This document shows positions 1 to 6,558 of a DNA stretch of 7,999 nt, one piece after another; the stretch's first letter is position 1, and each line of letters opens with the position of its first letter. This DNA comes from Lachnoclostridium sp. UBA933 (GTDB lineage: Bacteria; Bacillota; Clostridia; Lachnospirales; Lachnospiraceae), in assembly GCA_002293545.1 (NCBI GenBank), contig DBDL01000112.1, positions 2,508 through 10,506 of the forward strand. Reading direction: 5' to 3'. Below the pieces are notes generated by a model. It saw only the letters and a program-made list of their open reading frames with translations. It did not search any database and had not been told where the DNA came from. The translations under genes and the position numbers were made by a program.

Positions 1-1
1 C

Positions 2-250
2 GATGCCCACGCCGCCGCAAAAACCGCCCATGCCGCCGATATCAAGTTCTTTGCCGTCAACATTGCTGACATGGTTGCCAAGACAGGAAACACCGATCAT
101 AATCTTCATGCCTATGCCGCCGATGCGGCTGCCCACACCGCGTATGCCGCTTACGCCGCCACCCACGTTGACGACGACTATGGCGACTACGCCGCCTATG
201 TTACCGCCCATGTCATCAATGCTGCCTGTGCAGCCGATGAGGCGGCTCGC
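2..250 (+). repeat. Ala-rich AAx triplet-repeat coding region
   Basis: Thirty of the 83 codons here encode Ala, mostly as pairs separated by one Tyr, Asp, His, Cys or Glu (for example AYAADAAAHTAYAAYAAT). About two thirds of the Ala codons are GCC, and the stretch is clearly more GC-rich than the rest of the gene. The repeat runs off the left edge. It is degenerate in both DNA and protein, so it is not a recent perfect tandem expansion. The three-residue period with small residues would suit a tightly packed helical array, but this is inference. Similar Ala-pair arrays occur in Imm5-like and other bacterial conflict proteins, from memory and unchecked. Confidence 0.75.
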
Positions 251-2542
251 TTTGCCGGTACGGACGGTACCGCCGAAAAAAGTATTCGGAAAATCCTGCG
301 GGAGGATTTGGAAATTATCAGCGGGGAAAAGAAAGGAAGGTTTATTTATACAACCGATTTTTACGGCCCTGCCTGGCAAAATTTTCATGACAGCTTAAAC
401 GGGATTGGATGCGAATATTGGTCAGAGCTTTGCAAGGAATTGTTTAAGAATGATTTTGTGATAGATATGAAAGAACTGGAACGGCGTATGAACTCTGTAC
501 CGGATGAGGTAAAAGAACAAGGAGCGGCGGCCGTAGGACGTTATCTCGATAATTTGGGGACAGATACGGAACAGCTTAACGAGATGCGCATTATTATATT
601 GGGGGAAAAAGGAGCGGGAAAAACAAGCATAGCACGAAAACTGGTCGATATTGATGCGGAAATGCCGGGGGAACATGAAAGTACGGAAGGCGTTACGGTT
701 ACGTCATGGAGATTCCAAGACAAAAACAGCGCAGACAGTATGAATGTCCATATATGGGACTTTGCCGGTCATGCGATTACCCATGCCGCACATCGCTGTT
801 TTATGTCGGCGAGATGTCTTTACATATATGTTTATAACGGCAGAGTCGAACATAATAACAGACCGGAGTATTGGCTGGAACAAATACGTATCTACGGCGG
901 CAGTTCACCGGTGCTTTTCCTGATTAACAAAAAAGACAACCACAAAGCCGATATTGAACAAAAAACATTAAAGAGAAGTTACCCCAATATTCATAATTAT
1001 TTCAGTGTTGACGTGGGAAGCGAAGATCATACCGGTTTGGAAGTTTTCCGTAATATGGTTATGGAATTGGTGAGCAGTGAGCCGTCATGGAGGAAACAAG
1101 AAATATCTGCGGAGTTTTATCGTGTAAAAGAAGAGCTTCGTTCTTCTTTTGTTAATGAAAAAAGCGATTCGATAACACTGGAACAGTTTTATGAGATCGC
1201 CCGGAAAAACGGAATAAGCAAAGACGATTACCATCGGATTTTAAGTGATCTGCACACCTTGGGGATATGTCTTTGGTATGACACGCCGGAAATGTATGAG
1301 TTGGATATGCTCGTTTTAAATCCCGCATGGATTACCAATGGGATTTACAGAATGATCAATTGGGGGTTTAACAACGAAAAACATAAACTGTCTGTCGCAG
1401 ACGGAAAAGGCATATTCAGCTCGGAAGAAGACAGCAGGCGTTATCCCGGCGATAAAATCAAATTTCTTTTTCAGATTATGAAAATATATGATTTGGCATT
1501 TTTTTATGATGACAATGACCATAAGGAAAGTCATATCTTCATACCGATCTTACTGCCGAAGGACCGGCCGGAGGAACTGCCGGTTTTCTCAATCAGCGAA
1601 CGGTTGTCTATGAGGTACGAGGTGGAAAAAGCTTTTCCGCCGAATATTGTATCGCGGGTTATCGTACGTCATAATAATGAGATTAGAAATGAGTCCGAAT
1701 TATGGCAGAAAGGTGCGGTATTATATTATTCCGAGGGCGATGCGGCGGCACTTTTGATTGAAGAAGAACGCCAGATTACAATATGTATTACCGGACAGGA
1801 CAAAACATCGTATCTCCTAAAATTAAAAGATACCTTTCATGATATATTTGAAAGCTATAAAGAGATTTACCCGGACTTATTGTATGAGGTGTTATTACCG
1901 GATGAACTGAAAAATGCTGTTTCAAACTTATCTCCGCGCGGACAGCATTATATGCCGCCTATGGTTGAGGAGAATCAGATCATTTCCAATGTGGAAACAG
2001 GGGTTCCGTTTGTCGATAAATTTTTGAAAAATACATTTTCTTTGGAGAATACTGCTTCGGCATATGGGATCAATATCAATATCGTAAACAATAACAATCC
2101 GATTATCGCCGGTGACAGTGCTACAATCACAGGTAATACGATGTCGGTGAACAACAATATATACAATGAGTGTACCTTTGAGTTACAAGGCGAGATGAAT
2201 AATCTGAAAAAAGAACTGAAAAAGGCGGGGTTTCATGAAGAAGCGGACGACATAGAAGTGGTGGTTGATTCGGTTTCGGAAATGCAGGAGGTTCTGGATG
2301 CGGATACGGACGAGGACAAAATAGAAGGGGTATTAAAGCAAAAAGGGATTCTAAAAAGAATCCAGTCCTTTTATGATGAAATTACCGATGAAAATTCGGA
2401 GCTGTCTAAAAAAATCGCGAAAATACATAACGGCGCCAAAAAAGTACAATCCCTCTTACGTACCTATAATGCATTGGCTGATTTGATACCGGTTGTGAAA
2501 CTGCCGAAAGTACCGGAATCCGTATTGAATATCATGAAATAA
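2..2542 (+). CDS. Roco-type (Roc-COR) GTPase with Ala-rich repeat N-terminus, 5' partial
   Basis: The frame is open from base 2, and the first ATG (71) has no ribosome binding site and lies inside the repeat, so the true start is upstream of the window. Residues below are numbered from the ATG at 71. Order: Ala-rich AAx repeats (to about 60); a Trp/Tyr-containing helical linker (68-170); a Ras-like GTPase with G1 GEKGAGKTS (178-186), G2 Thr near 205, G3 DFAGH (230-234), G4 NKKD (286-289) and a possible G5 SVD (312-314). A COR domain follows (about 345-615; note LNPAWITNGIYRM from 416). Then come an Asn-rich segment (666-699), amphipathic helices (705-790) and a tail with YNALAD and LPKVP. Roc-COR proteins are GTP-dependent switches, usually dimerising through COR. 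No LRRs, kinase, signal peptide or membrane segment are seen, so it is probably cytoplasmic. The role is unproven; a conflict or defence role is inferred from architecture. The GTPase-COR call is firm. Confidence 0.85.
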   Translation, partial: DAHAAAKTAHAADIKFFAVNIADMVAKTGNTDHNLHAYAADAAAHTAYAAYAATHVDDDYGDYAAYVTAHVINAACAADEAARFAGTDGTAEKSIRKILREDLEIISGEKKGRFIYTTDFYGPAWQNFHDSLNGIGCEYWSELCKELFKNDFVIDMKELERRMNSVPDEVKEQGAAAVGRYLDNLGTDTEQLNEMRIIILGEKGAGKTSIARKLVDIDAEMPGEHESTEGVTVTSWRFQDKNSADSMNVHIWDFAGHAITHAAHRCFMSARCLYIYVYNGRVEHNNRPEYWLEQIRIYGGSSPVLFLINKKDNHKADIEQKTLKRSYPNIHNYFSVDVGSEDHTGLEVFRNMVMELVSSEPSWRKQEISAEFYRVKEELRSSFVNEKSDSITLEQFYEIARKNGISKDDYHRILSDLHTLGICLWYDTPEMYELDMLVLNPAWITNGIYRMINWGFNNEKHKLSVADGKGIFSSEEDSRRYPGDKIKFLFQIMKIYDLAFFYDDNDHKESHIFIPILLPKDRPEELPVFSISERLSMRYEVEKAFPPNIVSRVIVRHNNEIRNESELWQKGAVLYYSEGDAAALLIEEERQITICITGQDKTSYLLKLKDTFHDIFESYKEIYPDLLYEVLLPDELKNAVSNLSPRGQHYMPPMVEENQIISNVETGVPFVDKFLKNTFSLENTASAYGININIVNNNNPIIAGDSATITGNTMSVNNNIYNECTFELQGEMNNLKKELKKAGFHEEADDIEVVVDSVSEMQEVLDADTDEDKIEGVLKQKGILKRIQSFYDEITDENSELSKKIAKIHNGAKKVQSLLRTYNALADLIPVVKLPKVPESVLNIMK

Positions 2543-2622
2543 GTGAGGAAGAAACCGGTAAAACGTATCCATTATTTATTATGCTTTGTCCCGGAATGAG
2601 CAATATTACCTGTGATGGTTCT

Positions 2623-2669
2623 ATGGGATTACGGTCAATGATGAAATCCCGCACTTGACAATATCCCAT
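2623..2669. repeat. Inverted repeat overlapping the serC promoter spacer
   Basis: ATGGGAT (2623-2629) has an exact inverted copy, ATCCCAT (2663-2669). The copies flank the -35 box, and the second lies in the spacer of the serC promoter. A competing 6-bp pairing, GGGATT (2625-2630) with AATCCC (2645-2650), shares the left arm. It could be an operator for a serine-responsive regulator, or chance. The arms are short and far apart. The rest of the 2543-2654 stretch shows no clear terminator or gene. Confidence 0.25.
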
Positions 2670-2684
2670 CGGATACTATATAAT
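2655..2684 (+). promoter_or_regulatory. Sigma-A promoter of serC-serA
   Basis: The -35 box TTGACA (2655-2660) and -10 box TATAAT (2679-2684) both match consensus exactly, with an 18-bp spacer. Transcription would start near 2691, leaving a leader of about 40 nt before serC, too short for a riboswitch. A promoter this close to consensus suggests strong expression unless it is repressed. Confidence 0.85.
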
Positions 2685-2717
2685 AGCAGTGCGTTATTAA
2701 TTTAACAATATCATAGC

Positions 2718-2725
2718 AGGAGGAG
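2718..2725 (+). promoter_or_regulatory. Ribosome binding site fixing the serC TTG start
   Basis: AGGAGGAG ends 6 nt before TTG at 2732. That spacing, plus the conserved SerC N-terminus (VYNFSAGPA) directly after it, selects the TTG codon as the start; no ATG lies between. Confidence 0.85.
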
Positions 2726-2731
2726 ATCAGG

Positions 2732-3820
2732 TTGGGCAGAGTATATAACTTTTCAGCGGGACCGGCCGTGTTACCGGAGGCAGTATTAAAAGAAGCAGCA
2801 GAAGAAATATTGGATTATAACGGGTCGGGTATGTCCGTTATGGAAATGAGTCACCGTTCCAAATTTTTTGAAGATATTATTGAATCGGCAGAGAAGGATT
2901 TACGGGAATTAATGAATATTCCGGATCATTATAAAGTATTGTTTCTGCAGGGAGGCGCCTCACAGCAGTTTGCCATGATACCGATGAATCTTATGAAAAA
3001 TAAAAAGGCTGATTTTATTGTAACCGGACAGTGGGCAAAAAAGGCATACCAGGAAGCCGCAAAATTCGGCGAGGCAGTTAAAATTGCGACCTCGGAGGAC
3101 AAAACATTTTCCTATATTCCTGATTGTTCCGATCTTCCCGTCAGCGAAGATGCGGACTATGTTTACATATGTGAGAATAACACGATTTACGGAACGAAGT
3201 TCAAGACACTTCCGAATACAAAAGGGAAGGATCTGGTGGCGGACATTTCCTCCTGTATTTTGTCCGAGCCGATTGACGTAACCAAATACGGATTGATTTT
3301 TGCGGGAGTTCAGAAAAATGTCGGTCCGGCGGGCATGGTTATTGTAATTATCCGCGAGGATTTGATATCGGAGGATTTAGAAAAATGCGTTCCGACAATG
3401 CTTCAATATAAAACGCATCATGACGCCAAGTCACTTTATAATACCCCGCCTGCTTATAACATCTATATTTGCGGAAAGGTATTCAAATGGGTCAAGAAGC
3501 TTGGCGGTTTGAAAGCGATGCAGAAAATAAACCGGGAAAAAGCTCAGGTTTTATATGATTTTTTAGACCGGTCAAGCTTATTTCAAGGAACGGTTCGCAA
3601 AGAAGACCGTTCATTGATGAATGTACCGTTTGTTACCGGAAGTGACGAGCTGGACGCAAAATTTGTAAAAGAATCCAAAGCCGCCGGATTTGAGAACCTA
3701 AAGGGACACCGTACGGTCGGCGGTATGAGAGCAAGTATTTACAATGCCATGCCAAAAGAAGGAGTGGAAGCTTTGGTACGGTTTATGGAAAAATTTGAAA
3801 AGGAGAATCCATTATCATGA
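2732..3820 (+). CDS. serC: Phosphoserine aminotransferase
   Basis: SerC is a PLP-dependent class V aminotransferase. It converts 3-phosphohydroxypyruvate and glutamate to O-phosphoserine and 2-oxoglutarate, the second step of serine synthesis, in the cytoplasm. The 362-residue product has the usual family length. It starts NFSAGPA, with H41-R42 (substrate phosphate contact) in MEMSHRS, GGAS (74-77) and W101 stacking on PLP. Further on are T151 in ENNTIYGT, D171, and Q194-K195 in AGVQKNVGPAG, where K195 is the Schiff-base lysine. H326-R327 and R333 lie in GHRTVGGMRASIYN. All key residues known from E. coli SerC are present. Its stop overlaps the serA start by 4 bp (ATGA), so the two are almost certainly translationally coupled. 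Translation starts at TTG. SerC can also act in pyridoxal phosphate synthesis in some bacteria, but nothing here points to that. Confidence 0.97.
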   Translation: MGRVYNFSAGPAVLPEAVLKEAAEEILDYNGSGMSVMEMSHRSKFFEDIIESAEKDLRELMNIPDHYKVLFLQGGASQQFAMIPMNLMKNKKADFIVTGQWAKKAYQEAAKFGEAVKIATSEDKTFSYIPDCSDLPVSEDADYVYICENNTIYGTKFKTLPNTKGKDLVADISSCILSEPIDVTKYGLIFAGVQKNVGPAGMVIVIIREDLISEDLEKCVPTMLQYKTHHDAKSLYNTPPAYNIYICGKVFKWVKKLGGLKAMQKINREKAQVLYDFLDRSSLFQGTVRKEDRSLMNVPFVTGSDELDAKFVKESKAAGFENLKGHRTVGGMRASIYNAMPKEGVEALVRFMEKFEKENPLS

Positions 3821-4983
3821 ATGTAAAAGTAAATTGCCTGAATCCGATTGCCAAAGTGGGATTGGATAATTTTTCAGACCAATATGAAATCAGTGACGAC
3901 TTTAAATCAGCGGAAGCGGTTTTAGTAAGAAGTGCCTCAATGCACGATATGGAATTATCCGAAAACCTTTTGACGATTGCGAGAGCCGGAGCCGGGGTTA
4001 ATAATATTCCTTTGGATGCCTGTGCCGAAAAGGGTATCGTTGTATTTAATACGCCGGGAGCAAATGCAAACGGTGTAAAGGAGTTATTTGTGGCAGCTTT
4101 AATGCTGACAGCCCGTGATATTGCCGGAGGAATGAACTGGGTAAATGAAAACAAAGACGATGCGGAAATCAATAAGAAAATGGAAAAGGCGAAAAAGCAA
4201 TTTGCCGGAACAGAGGTACGCGGTAAAAAGCTCGGCGTTATCGGTTTAGGTGCGATCGGTGTTTTGGCGGCGAATATCGGTAATCGTCTTGGAATGGATG
4301 TTTACGGCGTCGATCCGTATTTGTCCGTAGAAAATGCCCTTAACATGTCCAGAGATGTAACCATGGTAAAGACATACGATGAGATTTATAACGTATGTGA
4401 TTATATAACGATTCATGTACCGTTAAATGATGAAACAAAAGAAATGCTGAATAAAGACGCATTCCAAAAGATGAACGGGGCAGTAATTATCAATCTTTCC
4501 CGCGACATTTTAGTGAATGATGACGACATGAAAGAAGCATTGGCATCCGGGAATGTCAGGAAATATGTAACCGATTTCCCCAATGCCAAAACGGCGAACA
4601 TGAACGGGGTGATTGCAACACCCCACTTAGGGGCTTCCACTGAGGAATCAGAAGATAATTGTGCGATTATGGCAGTCAATGAAGTCCGTGATTTCATTGA
4701 AAACGGTTCGATTATCAATTCGGTGAATTATCCCAGATGTGATGTCGGCGTCCTTTCTGCGAAGAGCCGGATTACCGTATTACATAAAAATGTACCCAAA
4801 ATGCTGACCCAGTTTACCGGAATCTTTTCGGACGAAGGGATCAATATTGAAAATATGATGAATAAAAGCCAAGGCAATTATGCGTATTCCGTATTCGATA
4901 TTGAAGCGGAGGTTCCGGCATCCTTTGTTGAAAGGCTGAAAACAATCAAGGATGTCATACGGGTAAGAATCATTGGTGCCTGA
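3817..4983 (+). CDS. serA: D-3-phosphoglycerate dehydrogenase, short ACT-domain type
   Basis: SerA oxidises 3-phosphoglycerate to 3-phosphohydroxypyruvate with NAD+, the first step of serine synthesis. The 388 residues comprise a D-2-hydroxyacid dehydrogenase with Rossmann motif GLGAIG (143-148), D166 as likely NAD ribose ligand, catalytic R229 in NLSRD and H270 in TPHLGAST. A C-terminal ACT domain (about 317-388) follows. There is no intervening ASB domain, so it is shorter than the Bacillus and human forms. H323, N325 and N343 match the serine-binding H344, N346 and N364 of E. coli SerA, so serine feedback inhibition is plausible. Oddities: the usual ARG/SRG is SRD, and the DVFxxEP segment that normally holds the catalytic Glu reads VTDFPNAKT, with no Glu. 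The VTDFPN form is known, from memory, in a clostridial and Bacteroides SerA subgroup. The ribosome binding site is AAGGAG at 3800-3805. Confidence 0.95.
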   Translation: MNVKVNCLNPIAKVGLDNFSDQYEISDDFKSAEAVLVRSASMHDMELSENLLTIARAGAGVNNIPLDACAEKGIVVFNTPGANANGVKELFVAALMLTARDIAGGMNWVNENKDDAEINKKMEKAKKQFAGTEVRGKKLGVIGLGAIGVLAANIGNRLGMDVYGVDPYLSVENALNMSRDVTMVKTYDEIYNVCDYITIHVPLNDETKEMLNKDAFQKMNGAVIINLSRDILVNDDDMKEALASGNVRKYVTDFPNAKTANMNGVIATPHLGASTEESEDNCAIMAVNEVRDFIENGSIINSVNYPRCDVGVLSAKSRITVLHKNVPKMLTQFTGIFSDEGINIENMMNKSQGNYAYSVFDIEAEVPASFVERLKTIKDVIRVRIIGA

Positions 4984-5005
4984 CAGGATATACAAATAAG
5001 TTGAT

Positions 5006-5033
5006 AACAACGGTTGCTTCTGTGACCGTTGTT
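5006..5033 (+). terminator. Hairpin after serA, possible weak terminator
   Basis: AACAACGGT (5006-5014) and ACCGTTGTT (5025-5033) form a perfect 9-bp stem with a 10-nt loop that could close further by a T-G pair. It lies 22 nt past the serA stop. Only a short T run follows (TTTG), so termination may be partial. It could also be an mRNA-stabilising 3' hairpin. Confidence 0.45.
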
Positions 5034-5043
5034 TGCATATATG

Positions 5044-5083
5044 ACGGGGCAGGGGAGGAAGTTTCCGGTTTCCCCGCCCGTTT
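5044..5083 (+). terminator. GC-rich hairpin upstream of folC, possible terminator or attenuator
   Basis: The arm at 5044-5056 (ACGGGGCAGGGGA) pairs with 5071-5081 (TCCCCGCCCGT) in 11 pairs with two single-base bulges (5049 and 5051). The loop itself can close GGAA with TTCC. TTTATAAAAA follows, a weak U tract. It ends 30 nt before the folC start. No good promoter is seen between serA and folC, so folC may be reached by readthrough from the ser operon past these two hairpins. Confidence 0.45.
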
Positions 5084-5096
5084 ATAAAAATGACTT

Positions 5097-5105
5097 AGGG
5101 GTGAG
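5097..5105 (+). promoter_or_regulatory. Ribosome binding site setting the folC start
   Basis: AGGGGTGAG lies 7 nt before ATG 5113 and resembles the AGGAGGTGA consensus. It favours 5113 over the in-frame GTG at 5101 (inside this site) and over an upstream in-frame TTG at 5029, which would translate the hairpins. Confidence 0.65.
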
Positions 5106-5112
5106 AAATGAT

Positions 5113-6387
5113 ATGACATATCAGGAAGCAATGGACTATTTGGAACAAGCGAAATCAAGAGGAATCGTAACCGGTCTGGATTGTATGAAAGAGCTTTGCC
5201 ATAAGTTGGGCAATCCGCAGAATGCCTCCCGTTTTATCCATGTCGGCGGAACAAACGGAAAAGGTTCGGTTATCGCCTTTATCAGCTCGGTACTGAGTGA
5301 GGCGGGATATCTGGTCGGACGATATGTTTCGCCCGCTGTTTTTCAGTATGAAGAAATCATACAATTTCAAACAAAGGATTCGATTGAGTATATATCAAAA
5401 GATGAAATAACAGAAGGAATAAGCCGCATCAGGGAGGCGGAAAATCAGCTTATGATTGAGGAAAAAAATCTGCCCACACTGTTTGAAATCGAAACAGCCC
5501 TTGCATTTCTTACCTTTTCCAAAAGGAACTGCGATATTGTGTTACTGGAAGCCGGGATGGGAGGCAGGCTTGATGCCACAAATATTATTTCAAATCCGAC
5601 AGCCGTTGTTTTGACAGCCATTGATTTCGATCATATGGCGTTTCTCGGAGATTCCATTGAAAAGATAGCCGAGGAGAAAGCCGGTATTATAAAGGAGAAC
5701 TCGCCGGTTATAACGGCGGAACAGCCGGCAGAAGCAATGCATATACTTGAGGAAGCCTGTGATGACAAAGGGGCGACCCTCACGAAAGTAAAAAAGGATG
5801 AAATAAAGATACGTTCAGCGGATTTGGAAGGGACGGGTTTTTTATACGAAGGGGAGAAGTATTTTATCCGTCTTCTCGGAGAACATCAGGTTTGGAATGC
5901 GGCTCAGGCGGTTGCGGCGGTAAGAAGCCTGACGGACTTCCGGATAGGGAAAGAAAACATGGTGTCCGGTCTGAAAAAGGCAGAATGGAAAGGGCGGCTT
6001 CAAGTGATCCGGCAAAACCCTCTGGTTATCGTTGACGGGGCACATAATCAATCGGGGGCAAGACAGTTAAGATATGCTCTTAAAACATATGCTGCCGCCA
6101 GGAAGATCATTGGCATCATAGGAGTCTTTGCAGACAAGGATTATGAGGCGGTATGCCGGGAGGTATTGCCTGTGATGCAAAAAGCCTCGGTGGTTCCGAC
6201 GGCAGGGGAACGGGCATTATCTGCGGATATTTTACTGCATGTCGCAGGCAATTATGTTTCCGATGTCAGGAAAGAAGAAAATATCGTTCAGGCATATAAA
6301 AATTGTCTGTCGGAAGCGGAAAAAGAGGATGTCATAGTTATTTTTGGTACATTATCCATATTGAAGGACTTGGTTACAGGGGAATAA
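5113..6387 (+). CDS. folC: Folylpolyglutamate synthase / dihydrofolate synthase
   Basis: FolC is an ATP-dependent Mur-ligase-family enzyme. It adds glutamate to dihydropteroate and/or extends the polyglutamate tail of folates, which retains them in the cell. From the ATG at 5113 the product is 424 residues, typical for FolC. Visible motifs: P-loop GTNGKGS (46-52); LLEAGMGGRLDATN with E146; DFDHMAFLGD with H174 as likely metal ligand; EKAGI with K189, the position carbamylated in the family; GEHQVWNAAQA (256-266); and DGAHN (308-312) in the C-terminal ligase domain. The start at 5113 gives the normal N-terminus MTYQEAMDYLEQA. The upstream extension from 5029 has no family likeness. It lies between the serine genes and folE, whose own promoter is downstream. 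Whether it carries the dihydrofolate synthase activity as well cannot be told from sequence alone, but no separate folC is seen. Confidence 0.95.
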   Translation: MTYQEAMDYLEQAKSRGIVTGLDCMKELCHKLGNPQNASRFIHVGGTNGKGSVIAFISSVLSEAGYLVGRYVSPAVFQYEEIIQFQTKDSIEYISKDEITEGISRIREAENQLMIEEKNLPTLFEIETALAFLTFSKRNCDIVLLEAGMGGRLDATNIISNPTAVVLTAIDFDHMAFLGDSIEKIAEEKAGIIKENSPVITAEQPAEAMHILEEACDDKGATLTKVKKDEIKIRSADLEGTGFLYEGEKYFIRLLGEHQVWNAAQAVAAVRSLTDFRIGKENMVSGLKKAEWKGRLQVIRQNPLVIVDGAHNQSGARQLRYALKTYAAARKIIGIIGVFADKDYEAVCREVLPVMQKASVVPTAGERALSADILLHVAGNYVSDVRKEENIVQAYKNCLSEAEKEDVIVIFGTLSILKDLVTGE

Positions 6388-6435
6388 ATTCTTCCCGCAT
6401 AATCCATTTGAAAACCATGGAACCAATGCATGATA

Positions 6436-6460
6436 GATATAAATTATGGATATAAATTAT
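6436..6460. repeat. Two-copy 13-bp-period AT-rich direct repeat upstream of the folE promoter
   Basis: GATATAAATTAT occurs at 6436-6447 and again at 6449-6460, separated by one G. The pair ends 12 bp before the -35 box. It could be an UP-like element contacting RNA polymerase alpha subunits, or tandem sites for a regulator. Both copies are exact. Confidence 0.6.
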
Positions 6461-6472
6461 TCGATTGGGCTG

Positions 6473-6501
6473 TTGAACATGGAAGTCGGATATAGTATAA
6501 T
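6473..6501 (+). promoter_or_regulatory. Sigma-A promoter of the folE-folP operon
   Basis: TTGAAC (6473-6478), a 17-bp spacer and a consensus TATAAT (6496-6501). Initiation would fall near 6508, giving a leader of about 50 nt. No riboswitch fits in that space, and nothing like a tetrahydrofolate riboswitch was recognised. Confidence 0.85.
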
Positions 6502-6558
6502 GAGAGCATTATCAGAGGGTAAGGAAAGTTAATTCATTACAGCAAGGAGAGGAAGACC

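Noticed and set aside
71..73. ATG at 71 as the start of the Roco gene
   Set aside because: No ribosome binding site precedes it, and the same Ala-pair repeat continues in frame upstream to the window edge, so the gene begins outside the window.
3..398. Open frame giving a Pro/Met/Thr-rich product across the Ala repeat
   Set aside because: It is the shifted reading of the GCC-rich repeat. The Roco frame continues through to a complete protein, and this frame has no ribosome binding site or recognisable domain.
2581..2658. 25-codon ORF in the serC upstream region
   Set aside because: No ribosome binding site, it lies upstream of the mapped-looking promoter, and its product has no leader-peptide features such as a run of Ser codons.
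5014..5042. TTGCTT and ATATAT as a folC promoter
   Set aside because: Both boxes are weak matches, and the -35 box sits inside the first hairpin. Not good enough to call.
5029..5112. N-terminal extension of FolC from an upstream TTG
   Set aside because: It would translate through both hairpins, lacks a ribosome binding site and adds residues unlike FolC. ATG 5113 has a good site and gives the family N-terminus.
6379..6397. GGGAA/TTCCC hairpin as the folC terminator
   Set aside because: Only 5 bp of stem, partly within the coding end, and no T tract after it.
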